64,000 bases of DNA, taken from Utricularia gibba (lineage: Eukaryota > Streptophyta > Magnoliopsida > Lamiales > Lentibulariaceae). The notes below the pieces were generated by a model. That model was not told the origin of the DNA and searched no databases. It worked only from the letters and a program-made list of their open reading frames with translations. Location: assembly GCA_002189035.1 (NCBI GenBank), contig NEEC01000009.1, positions 1,302,001 to 1,366,000 on the forward strand, in the 5' to 3' direction. The first letter of the stretch is position 1; each line of letters begins with the position of its first letter. This document shows, piece after piece, positions 33,401-48,467 of the stretch. The translations under genes and the position numbers were made by a program.

Positions 33401-35358
33401 AAATATGTTCGTTTTCCTATCTTGCAAGCACGCCTTTTTCTCACTATTGAAATGTTAAACTGAAGGTATATGTCCATAGATGCGGAAGAACAGCTAGGGC
33501 CTCTAGTGATGGGTGCAGCATTGCTTTAATTTCACCCAATGATGCATCAAATTTTGCTGCTCTTTCTAAATCCTTTCAAAAGGTATATCTGTTTGTGATA
33601 TCTCTATAGTCGGAAGAAGCTGTTTATATCTATGTTGATTATATTTTTTAGCAACTAAATTTCAGTGATATGGATGATTAAGTAGTGTAAGTTCATATTA
33701 GTGGCTCTTCCTTTTAAGTTTACTATGATATCAGATTTCCTACTCTACGGATATTGTTCAGTGACTTGTATAATTTTTCTATTTTTACAGGAAAGCTTTC
33801 AGCGGTTCCCTGTTGAATTGTCATATATGCAAGATATCATGAAAAGGTCTTCTCTTGCACATCAAATTGACAAAATTTCGAGGAATGCCTCCAAGGTACT
33901 AAATCTGTCAGACATCCTGGGTCTTTAATTTTCATGATATTTTATCTTAAAACTGATCCCCGTTGTACACATGGAGCATTTTACCAGTTTATTTAGCATT
34001 CTATCCATTGTGCTTCCCTATTGTCTACTAAGTCTCTCTCTCTATCATAATAACACTTAATGGTGACAACATTTTGTTTCCACGTTTCATTCTTTTTTTT
34101 TCAGGAAAAGGCACAGAGAAGTTGGTTGGAGCGGAATGCTGAATTATTGGATCTGGATTTGGATGAGGATGATAGCGAGGAGGAGAAAATGAAGAAACAC
34201 AAGCAAAAGAAAGCCAAATCAAATCAGTTGAATAAGTTGCAACAGGTCATGGAAGTTCTTGTTCCTCAGTTTAACCAAATGTTCAATCCTTAAATTTTTC
34301 CTATCTAAACTGATTATGCTGCCATTACATGTTTTTTCCTTGTTTCAGGAGCTCAATGCGCTACTTGCAATTCCATTGCAGCCTAAAACATTCTCCAGGC
34401 GCTTTTTGGCTGGGGTAGGTACATACATGGGTGTAAGATAATTTTAGGATGCTTGGTGATGAAATCATTTTGGATGAGCTTAACTGCTGCAAGACTTGGT
34501 TGAATAGTGAAATCCTAAAAATTGATTTTGATGCTGTGCCTATCGCTTGGAACTGAAGGATCTTTTTTTTTTTTTCGCAAAACTATTCATGACAACATTC
34601 AGAATTCTAAAGTGATTTGTTGCACTTGCAGGCCGGTGTTTCTCCTCTTCTTCAGTCTCAGTTTGAAGAACTGTCAAAGGAGAAATCGAAGGATTCACAT
34701 AATTCAGAAGCGAATAAAAGGAGAAAATTTGTGGTGATTGGCCAGGATTTCGTGGAACCGCTCATGGCATTGAAGAGAGCTGGCACGGAGGTACGTACTG
34801 CTTTGGAAGTTTTATATTCTTTGGCGTGCCTACTTTAAGGCATTTCTAATATAACCATTTTGCAAGGATGAAACCACCTTTCTGAGGAATATTATCGTAC
34901 TCCATAACACTATTATTGCATTCCAATCTCCAGGGTTATGTGATTTTTTGTCCTCTTTATATATAAAGCCTAAAAAAACTTTAGTTTGTCTTGTGAATAT
35001 TTCTTCACACCATCTTTTTTAGTCATGCATATGGGAAGTCGTATCAAGAAAATGTCTGTACATGCTTTTCCATGTTCCCCAAGCCATATTCTTCTGAATC
35101 GTCATGTTTCTCGATTGTCTGTTTTTCCATAGGCGTGCTTGGATCTTAAAGGGATAGCGGAGAAGAAGAGTAGTATGGATAAGTTGCGGAGGAAGAGGAA
35201 AGAGATGAAAAAACGTACTACCAGAGTTTATTAGATACTCTTCTTCTTTGCTACTGTATCATACCGTGAGCTGATCACCAGATTCTTCTGCTTGTTCAGG
35301 TCTACGTGACGAAAGGAAAAATGAAAAACGAAAAAGCAAGCGCCCAGATGGTCAATGA
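30459..35358 (+). CDS. RH13: DEAD-box RNA helicase, RH13/DDX24/Mak5 type, 15 exons
   Basis: Exons: 30459-30636, 30883-31194, 31451-31623, 31694-31888, 31990-32166, 32278-32654, 32809-32989, 33266-33388, 33466-33582, 33791-33895, 34105-34245, 34349-34414, 34632-34790, 35133-35214 and 35300-35358; 814 residues, every phase consistent. A Lys-rich N-terminus precedes the helicase core. Q motif region [15 protein letters not shown], motif [10 protein letters not shown], Ia TPTRELALQ, Ib [26 protein letters not shown], then [20 protein letters not shown] (V) and [11 protein letters not shown] (VI). The insertion between motifs II and III and the basic C-terminus ([23 protein letters not shown]) mark the Mak5/DDX24 subgroup, nucleolar helicases for 60S ribosome assembly. 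It is convergent with the WD40 gene that follows. Confidence 0.95.
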
Positions 35359-36169
35359 TAGCCGTGACCACTTTTGCAGGTAGTTCATCTTCAAGAAACG
35401 TTCCGCTCAACAGTTTTCTGTCGATAGTGCGGATTGCAGGGTTTTTTGCAGCCACCCCAAGCTCACTGCAGCTTGTTTGTCTAGAACGCTGAAACCGGCT
35501 GACCTATTCATAGCTATGAGTAGAGAACATAGATCAAGGTATGATGTGGTTTGTTCGATTCGTTCCAGTTGCTGATTTATCATGAATCTAGATCAAGGTA
35601 TCAACATAGACCATCGAGCTATGAGTAGAGAACATGGAAGCCATTGATTCTCTCCACACGGAATTGGATCAAATGATATACAACAAGACTGAAATAGCAA
35701 GCCACATTATTCTGGTCTAAACCCATTGTAATTAACTAAATAAGCCATTGCATTGCATTGACCACCAAGTTAGCTAACCCCATCGCTAATTATCCCCACC
35801 TGAGGGTGTGCACAGCTTCAGTGAAACCAGCAAATTTTGTCATCTGTATCTCCTGCTGCTTTTTCCCCACTCGGTTCAATTGCTATCTAAAAAGCATTGC
35901 CTGGGTGGGTGCTTGGCCTGACTGAACAACAGAAGTTCGTCAAAAATCATCCATTATTAGCATCAGAGGATGGGAATTCCATATCTCATGCATCAAGTAT
36001 CAGCTGTTGTCGAGTATACCTCCGGTAAGGCTGACTTCGCCGGAAGATATTCATATCAGCCATCTAAAGCGTATGTCTGTGCCTACGGTCATCACAGCAA
36101 GTTTATAAGCAATCACAGTACAGTCTGCATGGCACATTGACTACAACATAATGATTCTCACGTGCCAAA
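35359..36169. other. Region between convergent RH13 and WD40 genes
   Basis: No gene seen. A roughly 20-base phrase (GAGTAGAGAACAT with nearby AGATCAAGGTAT) occurs twice between 35517 and 35635, a small local duplication. Confidence 0.55.
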
Positions 36170-39100
36170 TCAAGTTCTATGAAATACCTCAAGCATGGGG
36201 TCATCGGGAGTACTGGTCTCCTTGTTGAAGCCACACTGAAGAATCCTCAACTTCCCTTCCTGAAAATGGTGATTGTAATCATAATCACAGCCTTAATGAT
36301 GATAATGAAGGTACCAACCCACCACATACTCACCTTTGTTCCATATACAAATCCACCACCAACGTGGGGATGAAAGCATGCCACGTTAACCTCATCTTCT
36401 GCATTTGGGAGAACTCTTACAAGTTCCATGTCTGAAACTCTGTAGATCTGGAATCAAACGAAACAGCATGGCACAACGTTATCTTACTTAAAATTTCATT
36501 GCATTAAAAGGTTCTAATAGCACCATTTAACATTGTTCTTAATCGCTTGAATTTAGGCAAAAAAATGCTTACGAGAACATAATACTGGACCAGATATTTA
36601 TAAATATTGATTGAGATTATGGAGCATAAATCACCTCCAAAATTGTGTATATCGGCACAGCGGTGTCTCCGTCAATCACGACACTCCTAAGAAGTGAACT
36701 GTGTCGCCGTCCATAGGCTAACAATAGATGCTCAGAAGTAGGAGAAAACTGAAAGAAATAAAAATTGATGATTGAAAAGTTGTAAGAACTTCCAAAGGGT
36801 AAATTTCAACTGCAATGTCAATAAAAGTTAAGCTTTATGATCCAGATACAATTTTATAAGTTTAAAAGGAATAATATCTTACTCAACAACAATAAGGAAA
36901 AAACCAATTCAAAATCATCGTTGATAGCAATACTATCAGCTTCACCCATCATCGTTTAAGATAAAAAAGTATAGCCTGATTAAAATCTGTGAAAATTTTT
37001 TTTGAAGCCCCATTTTCATTCAAGTACATGTAGTTTCAACGTTCAATACTGAACGTGGCATATGCCTTTGGAGATTCATCATAGATTATTAGGTCAAGGC
37101 CATGAAAGAACAAGCAGCTTTAAGGTAAGAAAATGATTTGAAAAAGCTCTAACCTGTATTGATGTCAAACAATGCGCGGCTCTGATTGCTCTAGAAGCTA
37201 GAATACAGCCAAATCTAGAAAAAGTAAAATACCATTCATTAGCTCAGTGAGGAAGATAATGATGCAAGATTAACATGTGACATAAAAAACACATATTATG
37301 TACTTACGTAGCCTCCTCAAGGGAGTATATCCTTAGTTCATACATAACTTGATGGGCAGAAATTGGATGTCTTGTTGGGGAAGTTGAAGAAACAGCAGTA
37401 TCATTATGAAGATGACCTTGCAATCCTGGATCATTATCCACGTTTGGCAAGATACATGCCACACAAACTGCCAGAAATCTTCCGCATGGAGAAAAATGAG
37501 CACCCATCTCACTGTGAAGAAGTCAATCCATAGTTAAGCATCTGATTCTACACAGCAGTCAAAGAACAAAAATAGAAGACTTCGATGCACTCTTTATGGA
37601 AATGTTTTTCAAAAAAAATTTCAATCTAAATAACAAAGCAAGTTTTCGTAGGTAATTTACAGTAGATTGAATGCAAAAATACACAAACCAGGAGTAATCC
37701 TACCTGCAAAGAACAGCATGAGGTATCATCAAGCGACATCGTTCTGAATCAAGAGGCTTGCAAGGATCCTTCGCATCATGGGACCATATCCTGAGCTTGA
37801 CAGTGCAAGGTAACTCTGCAGCTGCAGCTGCAGCAATCGACGAAGCCACCTCAGTTTGAACTTGGCTTACAAAAGGTTCTGGATTGCTCTGCTCACGTGG
37901 GATGCTATTAAGGGCAGGAATCTCACTGGACCCATTAACCAGTCTGGCACGTGAGCGCGATCTATTTTGTGAGCCAGGTATTCCTGAAAACCTGGAACTG
38001 CCAGCATTATGATTTATAGAGGATACAATGGGTGGATTCCCCACTAAATTATTGGAGGCTAGTCCTTCAACAGGTGCCTCATTATGTGAGTGGATTGCAC
38101 GTTGGCTAGCTTGACTTTGACCAACCAACCAACCCTGGAGAAATGGAACCTCCCAGCATGCAAGGTCTCCAAACGGGAAATACTGATTACTTCTCTCTCC
38201 ATTTTGTACTTCGGTCTGCTCGGATTCAACTGCATCTTGAGAAGAATGGCTGCTAATTTCCCTTGTCAAAGAATTATTTTGTATCTCTTCTCGCACTGGA
38301 GAGTTGATTGGAGACAATACAAGTTCGTACTGGCCAGATGGAGTTGAATACGTGAACAGCCGTACAGAACCAGATGAATTACCTCTCTGTTGTGTAACAA
38401 TAGAGTTCATTTCCATCTCACTTTGCTGATCAGCTCTGCTTATTGAAGGCCATATTATAAATGGTATAGACATGATCGGCAACTCATTTGTAGAATTTGA
38501 CCGATAGGCAGAATTAGCATCAGCCAGGTATATGGTAGGTGGAGGATATTGCAAATAACCAGGAGAAGTAGCAAGAGTCATTGAAGGATCGGATGAATCA
38601 AGATCATTAACCTGAGAAAAAACAAGAATTAGAGATAGTCCCTTGATGAAATGGGTAAGCTTAGGAAAACCATTACTTCTGCTGTCAGAAGAAACGGGGC
38701 AGCATGGGGATGGAAGTGGACTGCCCGAATTGACCGTCTTGTCTTTAGTATAATGGCTGGTGAGGAAGCATCCCCCTTCTATTATAGTGCCATATATAAA
38801 GCTGCCACAGAAGCATGTTACCAAGCAGATAATCTAAATCTGAATCAGGGGCAGTGTCCTGTTTTAAAACGCTAACCTTGTGGCCTGATGCTACAGCTAA
38901 AATTTCACCTAGGGCATGAAAGGCAATTGATGCTATCGGACGGTCTGCATGTGTTTAACAGAATGTTAAATATTTGATGATTCTCAAGTAGCAAGATAAT
39001 AATACAAAAGAGGCACAAATGTTGGTTACAGAAATCTCGTGATCCTAAGCAGTCTGCAGTTTTTGCATTCCATAGCCTAACTTCATGATCCAAACTACCA

Positions 39101-40489
39101 CTTGCAAGAACTTCTGGATAGAGTGGATGGAATCTAACCTGCATACCAGAAAAAAATTATCCAACCAACCATTATTTAGAAAGATAAAGGCAAATGTCTA
39201 CACTAAGATGAATATCTCCAGAAACAGTCAGGGAGGATTTTCTTTTTTTTTTTTAAGATTACGAAACAGTAAAGATTACACGTTATCAATAACAAAATTG
39301 CCAAAAGTGCTCACCACCCAGGGTGTCCTCCGATGACCACTAAGCACTTTTAGGCATTTTCCAGTTTGGCAGTCAATTATCTTCACTGTATGGTCTCCAC
39401 TGCCAGCATCCAACGTGGGTCAAAGAAATATATTATAGAGGACATGAAGCAGATGCATACAAAGAATTGTGCTTTTGGTGGGCCGAAATGAAGGACTAAG
39501 AGCACAAAGAAACTCGTAAATAGAGAAACAGATATACTTACTGTGTTGAAGCAAGCGTCTTCCCATCGGGACTAAAGGCTGCAGCAATGGTTGACCTTGG
39601 TGGAGGTAGAAGGGGGCAATATTTTGCAGACAAATGCTGTAATGACTCTGCCTCAGCCCTGTGGTTCAGAAGATTTAAAATGTCAGATCAAGCTTCTTGG
39701 CAGCAGATTCACAGTCAACTATGAAATACAGGGAGTACCAAGACCGAAGCTCTTGTCTAGCATCTTTAGATATGTCACTTATGGAGTTCCGGCTGGAGGC
39801 TTTTCTCCAAAATCTATTGGGAGCTCTCTTTGTTTGAGGAGATATCTCTCTCTTAGATAGCAAATCAAATACATTGCTGCAAATGGAGCTACATGAGTTA
39901 ATACCAACTTGTAAGTTTTTTAATGAAGCATAAACAAAAACACATCACTACCATATCCGGTATTTAAAAAAAAAAAACAGCGACACCTTCTGTTCCTATT
40001 GGAAATGAAGAAAGAGTCGTAAACTCTAATCTTGCTGCAAAGCACACGCATGAATCTCTAAAATCCTTAGGGAATTGATATTGCACGCAGCCCAATTGGT
40101 AAAAACATAAAAGAAACGAAAAAGAGAGTAACTCAAGCGAATAGCTTGATAAAATTGATTAAAAGCTTGCATTTCTCGCCTGCAGCTATCTTAACGGAAA
40201 AGGATTACGCATTAAACGAGAACACAACCCAAAGTTCCTGTACCCCCGTCAACATTCACACAACTGACGCCCATCTATCAACTTACAGTAAACCATAACT
40301 TATCAGTTGAAGCAACTAAATTCCATGTCAAAGCGCAAAATTGAGGCAAAAAACATACCTTTTCCTGGAACCATTTTCTTCGGCGGCAACTACAGGCGGA
40401 AGTAGGAGCTGATGGAAATTCGACGAAGGATGCTGCGAACCCGTAGCTGATGACGGCGTATTATCCGGAAAAACAGGCGATGACCGCAT
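36170..40489 (-). CDS. Plant AMBRA1-like WD40 repeat protein, 13 exons, one apparent frameshift
   Basis: Minus-strand exons: 40359-40489, 39739-39876, 39542-39658, 39315-39399, 39030-39138, 38877-38944, 38677-38801, 37704-38611, 37308-37511, 37154-37214, 36635-36748, 36334-36447 and 36170-36259; about 754 residues. N-terminal WD40 repeats are clear (STIAAAFSPDGKTLASTHGD, HTVKIIDCQTGKCLKVLSGH, VRFHPLYPEVLASGSLDHEVRLW, IASIAFHALGEILAVASGHK, RAVHFHPHAAPFLLTAEVND). A long Ser/Asn-rich disordered middle follows, then C-terminal WD-like segments (MGAHFSPCGRFLAVCVA, FSPTSEHLLLAYGRR, VACFHPHVGGGFVYGTKEGKLRIL). This is the split-propeller layout of AMBRA1, an autophagy regulator and CUL4-DDB1 receptor in animals; the plant role is inferred. 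Exon 7 needs one more G (CCCCC at 38772-38776) to read YNRRGDASSP. Confidence 0.85.
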
Positions 40490-41567
40490 GATTAAACGCA
40501 ATTCAGTCTACGCAGGAAAATTCAGCACAAAAAAACCATTCAAAATCCTTGCCAGATCCAAAGGGAAAAAAAGATCATAAAACTCTGGCCCTGAGATCCC
40601 AAAGCACTCGAACCAAGGGCAAGGAAGGAAGAAGAAATGGAGATCTCAGAGACAGAGCGAGGATGCAGATGATCGATTCTCCTCCTCCTCCGGCCGATTG
40701 GACACAAGATTGGTTTCCGGTTTCAGGAATTTACCAAAATAGGCCTACGCAGGGTTTCATTCGATACCCTCTTCTCATTAAGCCGTGTTTATTTAATTAC
40801 CTCACACCTGTACTTTATTGTCATTACACATGTAACGTAGCGTGCTTTTTCTCCTTTTTTCACTGCGGTAATATGTCAAAGTGGTTTATTACAAGGTAAC
40901 GTTCTTATTTTGAAATATAATAAATATGAGTAACGTTCATTTTTTAAAAAAGAATAATTCCCAAAAAAGAATTTTTAAATATAAATCATTTTTCATTTTA
41001 TCATGTTATTCTATCCAGTCCAGCCGACCACGCAGAGAAAAGACAGACCCATCCAATAAAACCTTCCATCAATATCCCATTTTTAAATATTTTCAAATTT
41101 AAAATATCAACTCAAAATATGAAAATGATATATATATTTTTTGAAGGCGGTTATCTCGAGGTTAGATGAGCCGCACCACAGCCACTTGTTTTTTTTTCTT
41201 TTTTTTTTAGTTTTTATTATATCGGATATTTTCTCAGAATCCAGTGGAGGCGAGCTCGGGGGACTATTGGAAATGAAATCCCACCGTGGGTTAGTTTTTT
41301 GGGCGTGAATGTGAGAAATCACAGCCGTTGTTTCTACGTCCTTTGGGTTGTTGCCACGTGTGGCGGTGGCTACGTGTTTAATCCTGGACGGTCCACCGAT
41401 GTTTCTCCTTTTTGGTACTAAGTCATGGGGTTCCTTCCTTCTTGATCTATAAATTTGGGAGCTTTTTGTGAATTCGAGGTATCGGGAAGTCAATCGTGTC
41501 TCCTTGCTCAGAAATCGATCTGCTCTGCTAGTTTCGTGTTTGTTTTTTCCACTATTCACAGAATCCA
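40490..41567. promoter_or_regulatory. Divergent intergenic region with BAM1 promoter (G-box and TATA)
   Basis: Holds the leader and promoter of the WD40 gene and the BAM1 promoter. A G-box CACGTG (CCACGTGTGG) is at 41355-41360 and a TATA box (CTATAAAT) at 41448-41455, 113-120 bases before the BAM1 ATG. In Arabidopsis BAM1 responds to ABA and osmotic stress through ABRE-binding factors, so the G-box fits; function here is inferred. The 40900-41120 part is AT-rich and empty. Confidence 0.5.
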
Positions 41568-43545
<1,978 letters not shown>

Positions 43546-45316
43546 AATCCTACTACCACCCTAGTGTATGCATGTGCATGTATGACTTGGAACATTCATA
43601 CTATCCTTGTACTAACAGCTTCTCCTCCTTTGCTTGTACTTCTGCTGCTGCTGTGTAGCTGTAGATGTGTATCAGCTGTTGTAGCTTCGAGAAACAGAGT
43701 TGTCCGAACAATCTGGGCTGCGCCATCAGCTTGCAGACACACAAACTGGGCTGCTCGCGCCCAACTGGGTCTGGTATTCCGACACAGATCTGAAATTTCT
43801 CCATAGCTCCATAGATTTGGCCCAACCGGATTTGCATCCCACACCGGAATATATTAAGCAGATTACTCTAATAAAGAAATGGCTGAGAAAAGACAGAAAC
43901 TGAGCATTCACTCAAGTCAAGTTGGGGGGGAAGGGGACCGCTACGCCTGCAACTTAGCCTTTACCCACCGAGGGCACCACCACCACCTTCTCTACCCGCA
44001 CCTACTTCACCCCCGGGGCGGTGCCCATTTTGCATGGATCCATTTTCATGCACCTTTTTCCCCTATTTTTTTCTTAATTTATTTTGTATGGTAACATGTA
44101 GATGTTGGCAACCTTTTATTTTCTGCATGCGGGTCGGGTCGGTCTTCAACCCATCACATGGATTGGGATTGAGACTGGAGTCGGAGCCTAGGCTCGAACT
44201 CGGACCCAACGGCCTAGAATCGGACAGAGACTTGCACCCTACGGGTGATTTGGACAACTCATTGGATTTGCTCCATGGGTGAAAACCAGTAGAAGGATAG
44301 ACAAGGAAGGTGTTAGAAATGAGAGATTAAGGTTTAGGGTTTGGAGGGTATGATCATCTTTACATGCGTTGGCTTCTTTCGAAAGGCTAGCGCAAGAATA
44401 CAAGTTGCTTTACATTTTTTTGAATGGATCGCGTTTATCGTGTTGTGAGATAAAAAGGAATAAAGCATGCAAGAAGCCAAGAGGGGTGATTTGGACAACT
44501 CGGTCTTAGAGAGGGACCAAACATGGGGGGATGACATGAATCAGACTAAACATGTTTTCGCCACTAAAAATACAAAAATAAAGAAAGCTTTTTTCCTCCC
44601 AAAAAAGTTTTTTTGCTTTCAATTTCGCACACCATTCCCTTTAAAGATCTCGTTCTCCATCATACAAAAAACCCAAAAAAAAAAGAGTGGAGAGTCCATT
44701 GGGATGCGGTCCCGGGCTGTGTGGGTCTGTCTACGGTTGGGATTCTTGAGTTCTTACAACCAACAAGGGGTAAAGAACAGTGATCCAGATTCTTACAATA
44801 AAGACAGGGAGGGAGGTTTTCCATTGGCGCATTGAATATAATATTAATTTGAATACTTGTGATTTGATGATCAGGATTTTGATGTGCATTGCATGGACTT
44901 GTTTTTTGAATGGTTTTGGATTTTGAGAGTAGGATCGGATTGTCTTTCGAAATAGGGCACATGGCTAGGATTTCACATAACTAGCAGTCATGTTCCAGGA
45001 ATAGGGCACGTGCCTACTGCTACCTGTTCATACAAGAAATAGCTATTGGTAATAAAAAAGAGTAGGAAGATTTGGACTTGGTTTAACCTGTAAACCCCGC
45101 CATAGGTTTGTGTAATGACGGAAGAAGACAAAAGGGAAGCATCTAAAAGGAAGTCCCTCTTCACTTAGATTTCAATCCTTCTCCCATTTCTATCTTTTCT
45201 CTATCCCCCACCTCTCCGGTCTCCATCACCCAAGAGACTCTTTTCCTCCATTGTGTTGTCTTCCAACCTCATTTATATCCATCTATTTCTTTCTCCGCTT
45301 TCTTCTTCGTTTTGTC
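43546..45316. other. Intergenic region between BAM1 and YUCCA, no gene seen
   Basis: BAM1 3' UTR, then mixed-composition DNA. The 18-base phrase GGGTGATTTGGACAACTC occurs at 44243-44260 and again at 44484-44501. Short open frames (for example 43879-44094 and 44467-44835) have no family resemblance. The 45180-45316 part is a pyrimidine-rich leader of the YUCCA gene. Confidence 0.5.
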
Positions 45317-46740
45317 ATGCCAAACATGGGGATAGGGGGCCAGATGGACTTCTTCTCCGGCCGCTGCATACTCGTAAACGGCCCGGTAATCGTCGGAGCC
45401 GGTCCCTCGGGGTTAGCCGTTGGTGCCGGTCTGAAACAACAAGGTGTCCCTTTGTCATACTGGAAAGAGCCAACTGCATTGCTTCTTTGTGGCAGAACTG
45501 GACTTACGATCGCTTAAACCTTCATTTGCCTAAGCAGTTTTGTGAACTCCCTTACATCCCTTTCCCCAAGAGCTTCCCGGAGTACCCTTCTAAGAACCAG
45601 TTCATTGATTATCTGCTTAACTATGCAAAGGTATTTGAGATTGATCCCAGGTTTAATGAAACAGTTAGGTGCGCTAAGTATGATGATACCTGTGGTTTGT
45701 GGAAGGTTATGACGGTTAATTCCTGTTACATTTGTCGGTGGCTTGTTGTGGCTAGTGGTGAGCATGCTGAGAAAGTAGTGCCTGAGTTTGAAGGGATAGA
45801 GAGGTTTGGTGGGAGTGTAATGCACGCCTGTGACTATAAGTCCGGCGAGGATTTCCGGGGGAGGCGCGTCTTAGTCGTCGGCTGCGGTAACTCCGGGATG
45901 GAGGTTTCCCTCGATCTTTGCCTCCATGAAGCTAACCCCTTGATGCTGGCCCGCGGCCGGGTGAGTGCCTTTCACCATCTTACCAGCTCCGCATTGGCGG
46001 TTCAAGTCTGCTTATCGCTTTGGTCTCTCTGTGTGCAGGTACATGTTTTGCCCAGAGAAATACTTGGGATTTCGACCTTTGGGCTATCGGTTTTCATGGC
46101 GAAATGGTTGCCATTGTGGTTGGTAGACAGGATTCTGGTAACTGCTGGGAGATTGATTCTTGGGGATCTTGAGAAATACGGTTTGAAACGACCCAAGATG
46201 GGGCCTATAGAGCTGAAGATCACACAAGGGAAGACGCCCGTGTTAGATATAGGGACACTTTCAAGAATACGGTCAGGTGATATCAAAGTAGTCACCGGAG
46301 AAATCAAGAGGTTCTTACCAGGAAAAGTCCAGCTCATGACACAGCAAACTGTTGATGTGGATGCTGTCATTCTCGCAACGGGATACAGCAACAACGTCCC
46401 TGCCTGGTTAAAGGTTGGTTCTTTTTCTTTGTTTTTTTTTCCATGCTTCCATTTCCGGGATCGAACCTCCCTTCCTCTCTCTCTATCTCTCTTTCTCTGT
46501 TCATCTCTTTCTGACGAGTGGTTTGATGGGCAGGAAAATGAGACGTTTAATGAAGAAGGGTATCCAAGAAACCCATTCCCCGATGGATGGAAAGGGAAGA
46601 AAGGGCTGTACGCAGTTGGATTCACAAGAAGGGGGCTCTCAGGTGCATCTCTTGATGCAATCAAAGTGGCACAAGACATTGGGAAGATATGGAATCATGA
46701 AACCAATCACGCTTTTGCTGCTAGAAAAAGCAAGTCATAG
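45317..46740 (+). CDS. YUC: Indole-3-pyruvate monooxygenase, YUCCA family (auxin synthesis), one apparent frameshift
   Basis: Exons are 45317-45960, 46039-46413 and 46534-46740; 408 residues after repair. The start [22 protein letters not shown] leads into the FAD motif [13 protein letters not shown]. Further YUCCA markers are [47 protein letters not shown], the NADPH motif [43 protein letters not shown], the ATGY motif in [15 protein letters not shown] and [19 protein letters not shown]. It oxidises indole-3-pyruvate to [21 protein letters not shown] and the LPLWLVD stretch resemble the YUC3/5/7/8/9 group. The frame shifts inside [10 protein letters not shown]; one more C (run 45448-45450) or T (45451-45453) repairs it. 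As written, the first frame stops at 45517. Confidence 0.92.
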
Positions 46741-48467
46741 ACTCGGCGACCTTTTTTTCATTACTCGGTGTTCATGTTGCAAGCTCAATCCAAGAGTTCT
46801 CGAAATCACTGTACATATCTATGAATCATCCCATCTTCCAGTTTGCTCAAAGCCAAAAACTCAACACAAACTACACGCACACACACCATAGAGAGTGAGT
46901 CTGACCAAGATGTACGATTCATTGAACACAGGAGGCAGTGGAAAAAGGTGGGTCATGGTGGTGATCAAGCCCATATTTTCTCCCCACATTTGTGTTGTAT
47001 TGAATGTGACAGGGACTCAACAATGCTTCGATTCAGGGAAATGAAGTACATGTGAAATTAAAATGCCCCCTATCCCCTAAGATGAGCAGCACGTGGAGCA
47101 CAGTGCCCTCCCCAGCCCACAGTGTACAAAGAAGTGTTAACTCATGTGGGTTCCTCGACTGCAGTCTGCACACACGGCACTTGCAGATTTCGATATTCGA
47201 ACCACAACCACACACTTGAGTTTTATGAGCTTACCTGCTTCTCTGCAGAACTGATTCCACTGGTTTTTACTCCAGCACAGAAGTCAGATGAATGCATTTA
47301 TGATGGATCAATGCAACCTTCTCGCTCTGACTGCATAATCTCATTTTCACCAAGTGGCCTTCCACCGGTTGAGGTGGGAATCTGTTCCCGCCTTCTAACA
47401 GCTCGTGATGCGTCCGAGTTGCAAGCCCGGTAGCTTGGGGTTAAGGAAACAGGTAGGAATCTGTGCACCATCATCCAAATTCAGAGACTTAGTGCCAGGA
47501 AAGTTTCACATGGGACGGCCATACAAATTCACATAGTTCTTGGTGAAGAAAGAACGCCCATACCTTACTGAAAATGTTATTTTACATGTAGCAGACAGGC
47601 GAGCTACATTTAGATGCCAGGGTGTATAATAAATATACTCAATACTATTTTGCCTAACAATGGGCAAGGCACACAGGTAGACCACAGCACTGTATAGAAT
47701 GGTCACAACTCTCTACTTGGTTTCAGCAGGCAACTTTTATACACCAGGTTTGAACCCCTAAAACTACCCATCACCCTATTTCATACACGTCTTTCACCTT
47801 TGTTCTGCAAACTTGTAAAAAATTGATTTTTGTACATACCGGACCACTCCGTTATTTCAACATGGGGTGTGGGTAAATCTTTGCCGTCCATTAGTCGATA
47901 CCTCGTGTTCTGATGCTCACAGTCATCTCAGTGATTCAGAAATGCCTGCAGCACAATCCGGACATTTATGAAAGATATCAGATTCTAGTGGATTTGCCTT
48001 CAGTCATAACATGAGTTAAAAAAGTACGGGTGAACTTCACATGGTTTACCCCAGAACTAAAAAAAATGACGGGGGCAGATGCCTAGGGAAACCAAGAATG
48101 TGGTGTTATTCCCAATGGTTTCCATGTCATTTCCCTAAAAAATGCTGATGCCTCAGCAGGTCCATGAAATCACATGCATTGTCAATTCCATCTGCATTTG
48201 CAGTGTGGGTTAAGGGAATTGTTAATTGAAGTAGTTTATGTCTACATGATTCTTTTCGCTGAATTTCATTCAGAACAACCTGTATCTAGTTTGAAGGGCA
48301 CTTTCAGCATGGCAAAAGAGTCACATGGAAAATGTTAAATCCAACAAAACACGACAAAATGCATTGCTCTCCAGTTGTATACAAGATCAGTGACTTAAAG
48401 ATACACGGTTACATTCATACAGAACAAACTAAATGGAATAACCAAAGCATGCATGCTCCCATATTTA
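46741..48467. other. Region between convergent YUCCA and HCAR genes, no gene seen
   Basis: About 1.7 kb of mixed sequence without a supportable frame. 3' UTRs of both genes are expected; nothing RNA-gene-like was recognised. Confidence 0.55.

Noticed and set aside
46450-46470. GGATCGAACC-like tRNA T-loop (minus strand GGTTCGATCC)
   Set aside because: It lies in a YUCCA intron; no D-arm, anticodon arm or acceptor stem pairing was found at the right distance.
46002-46679. Minus-strand frame of 225 codons
   Set aside because: It is the antisense shadow of YUCCA exons 2-3 and the intron between.
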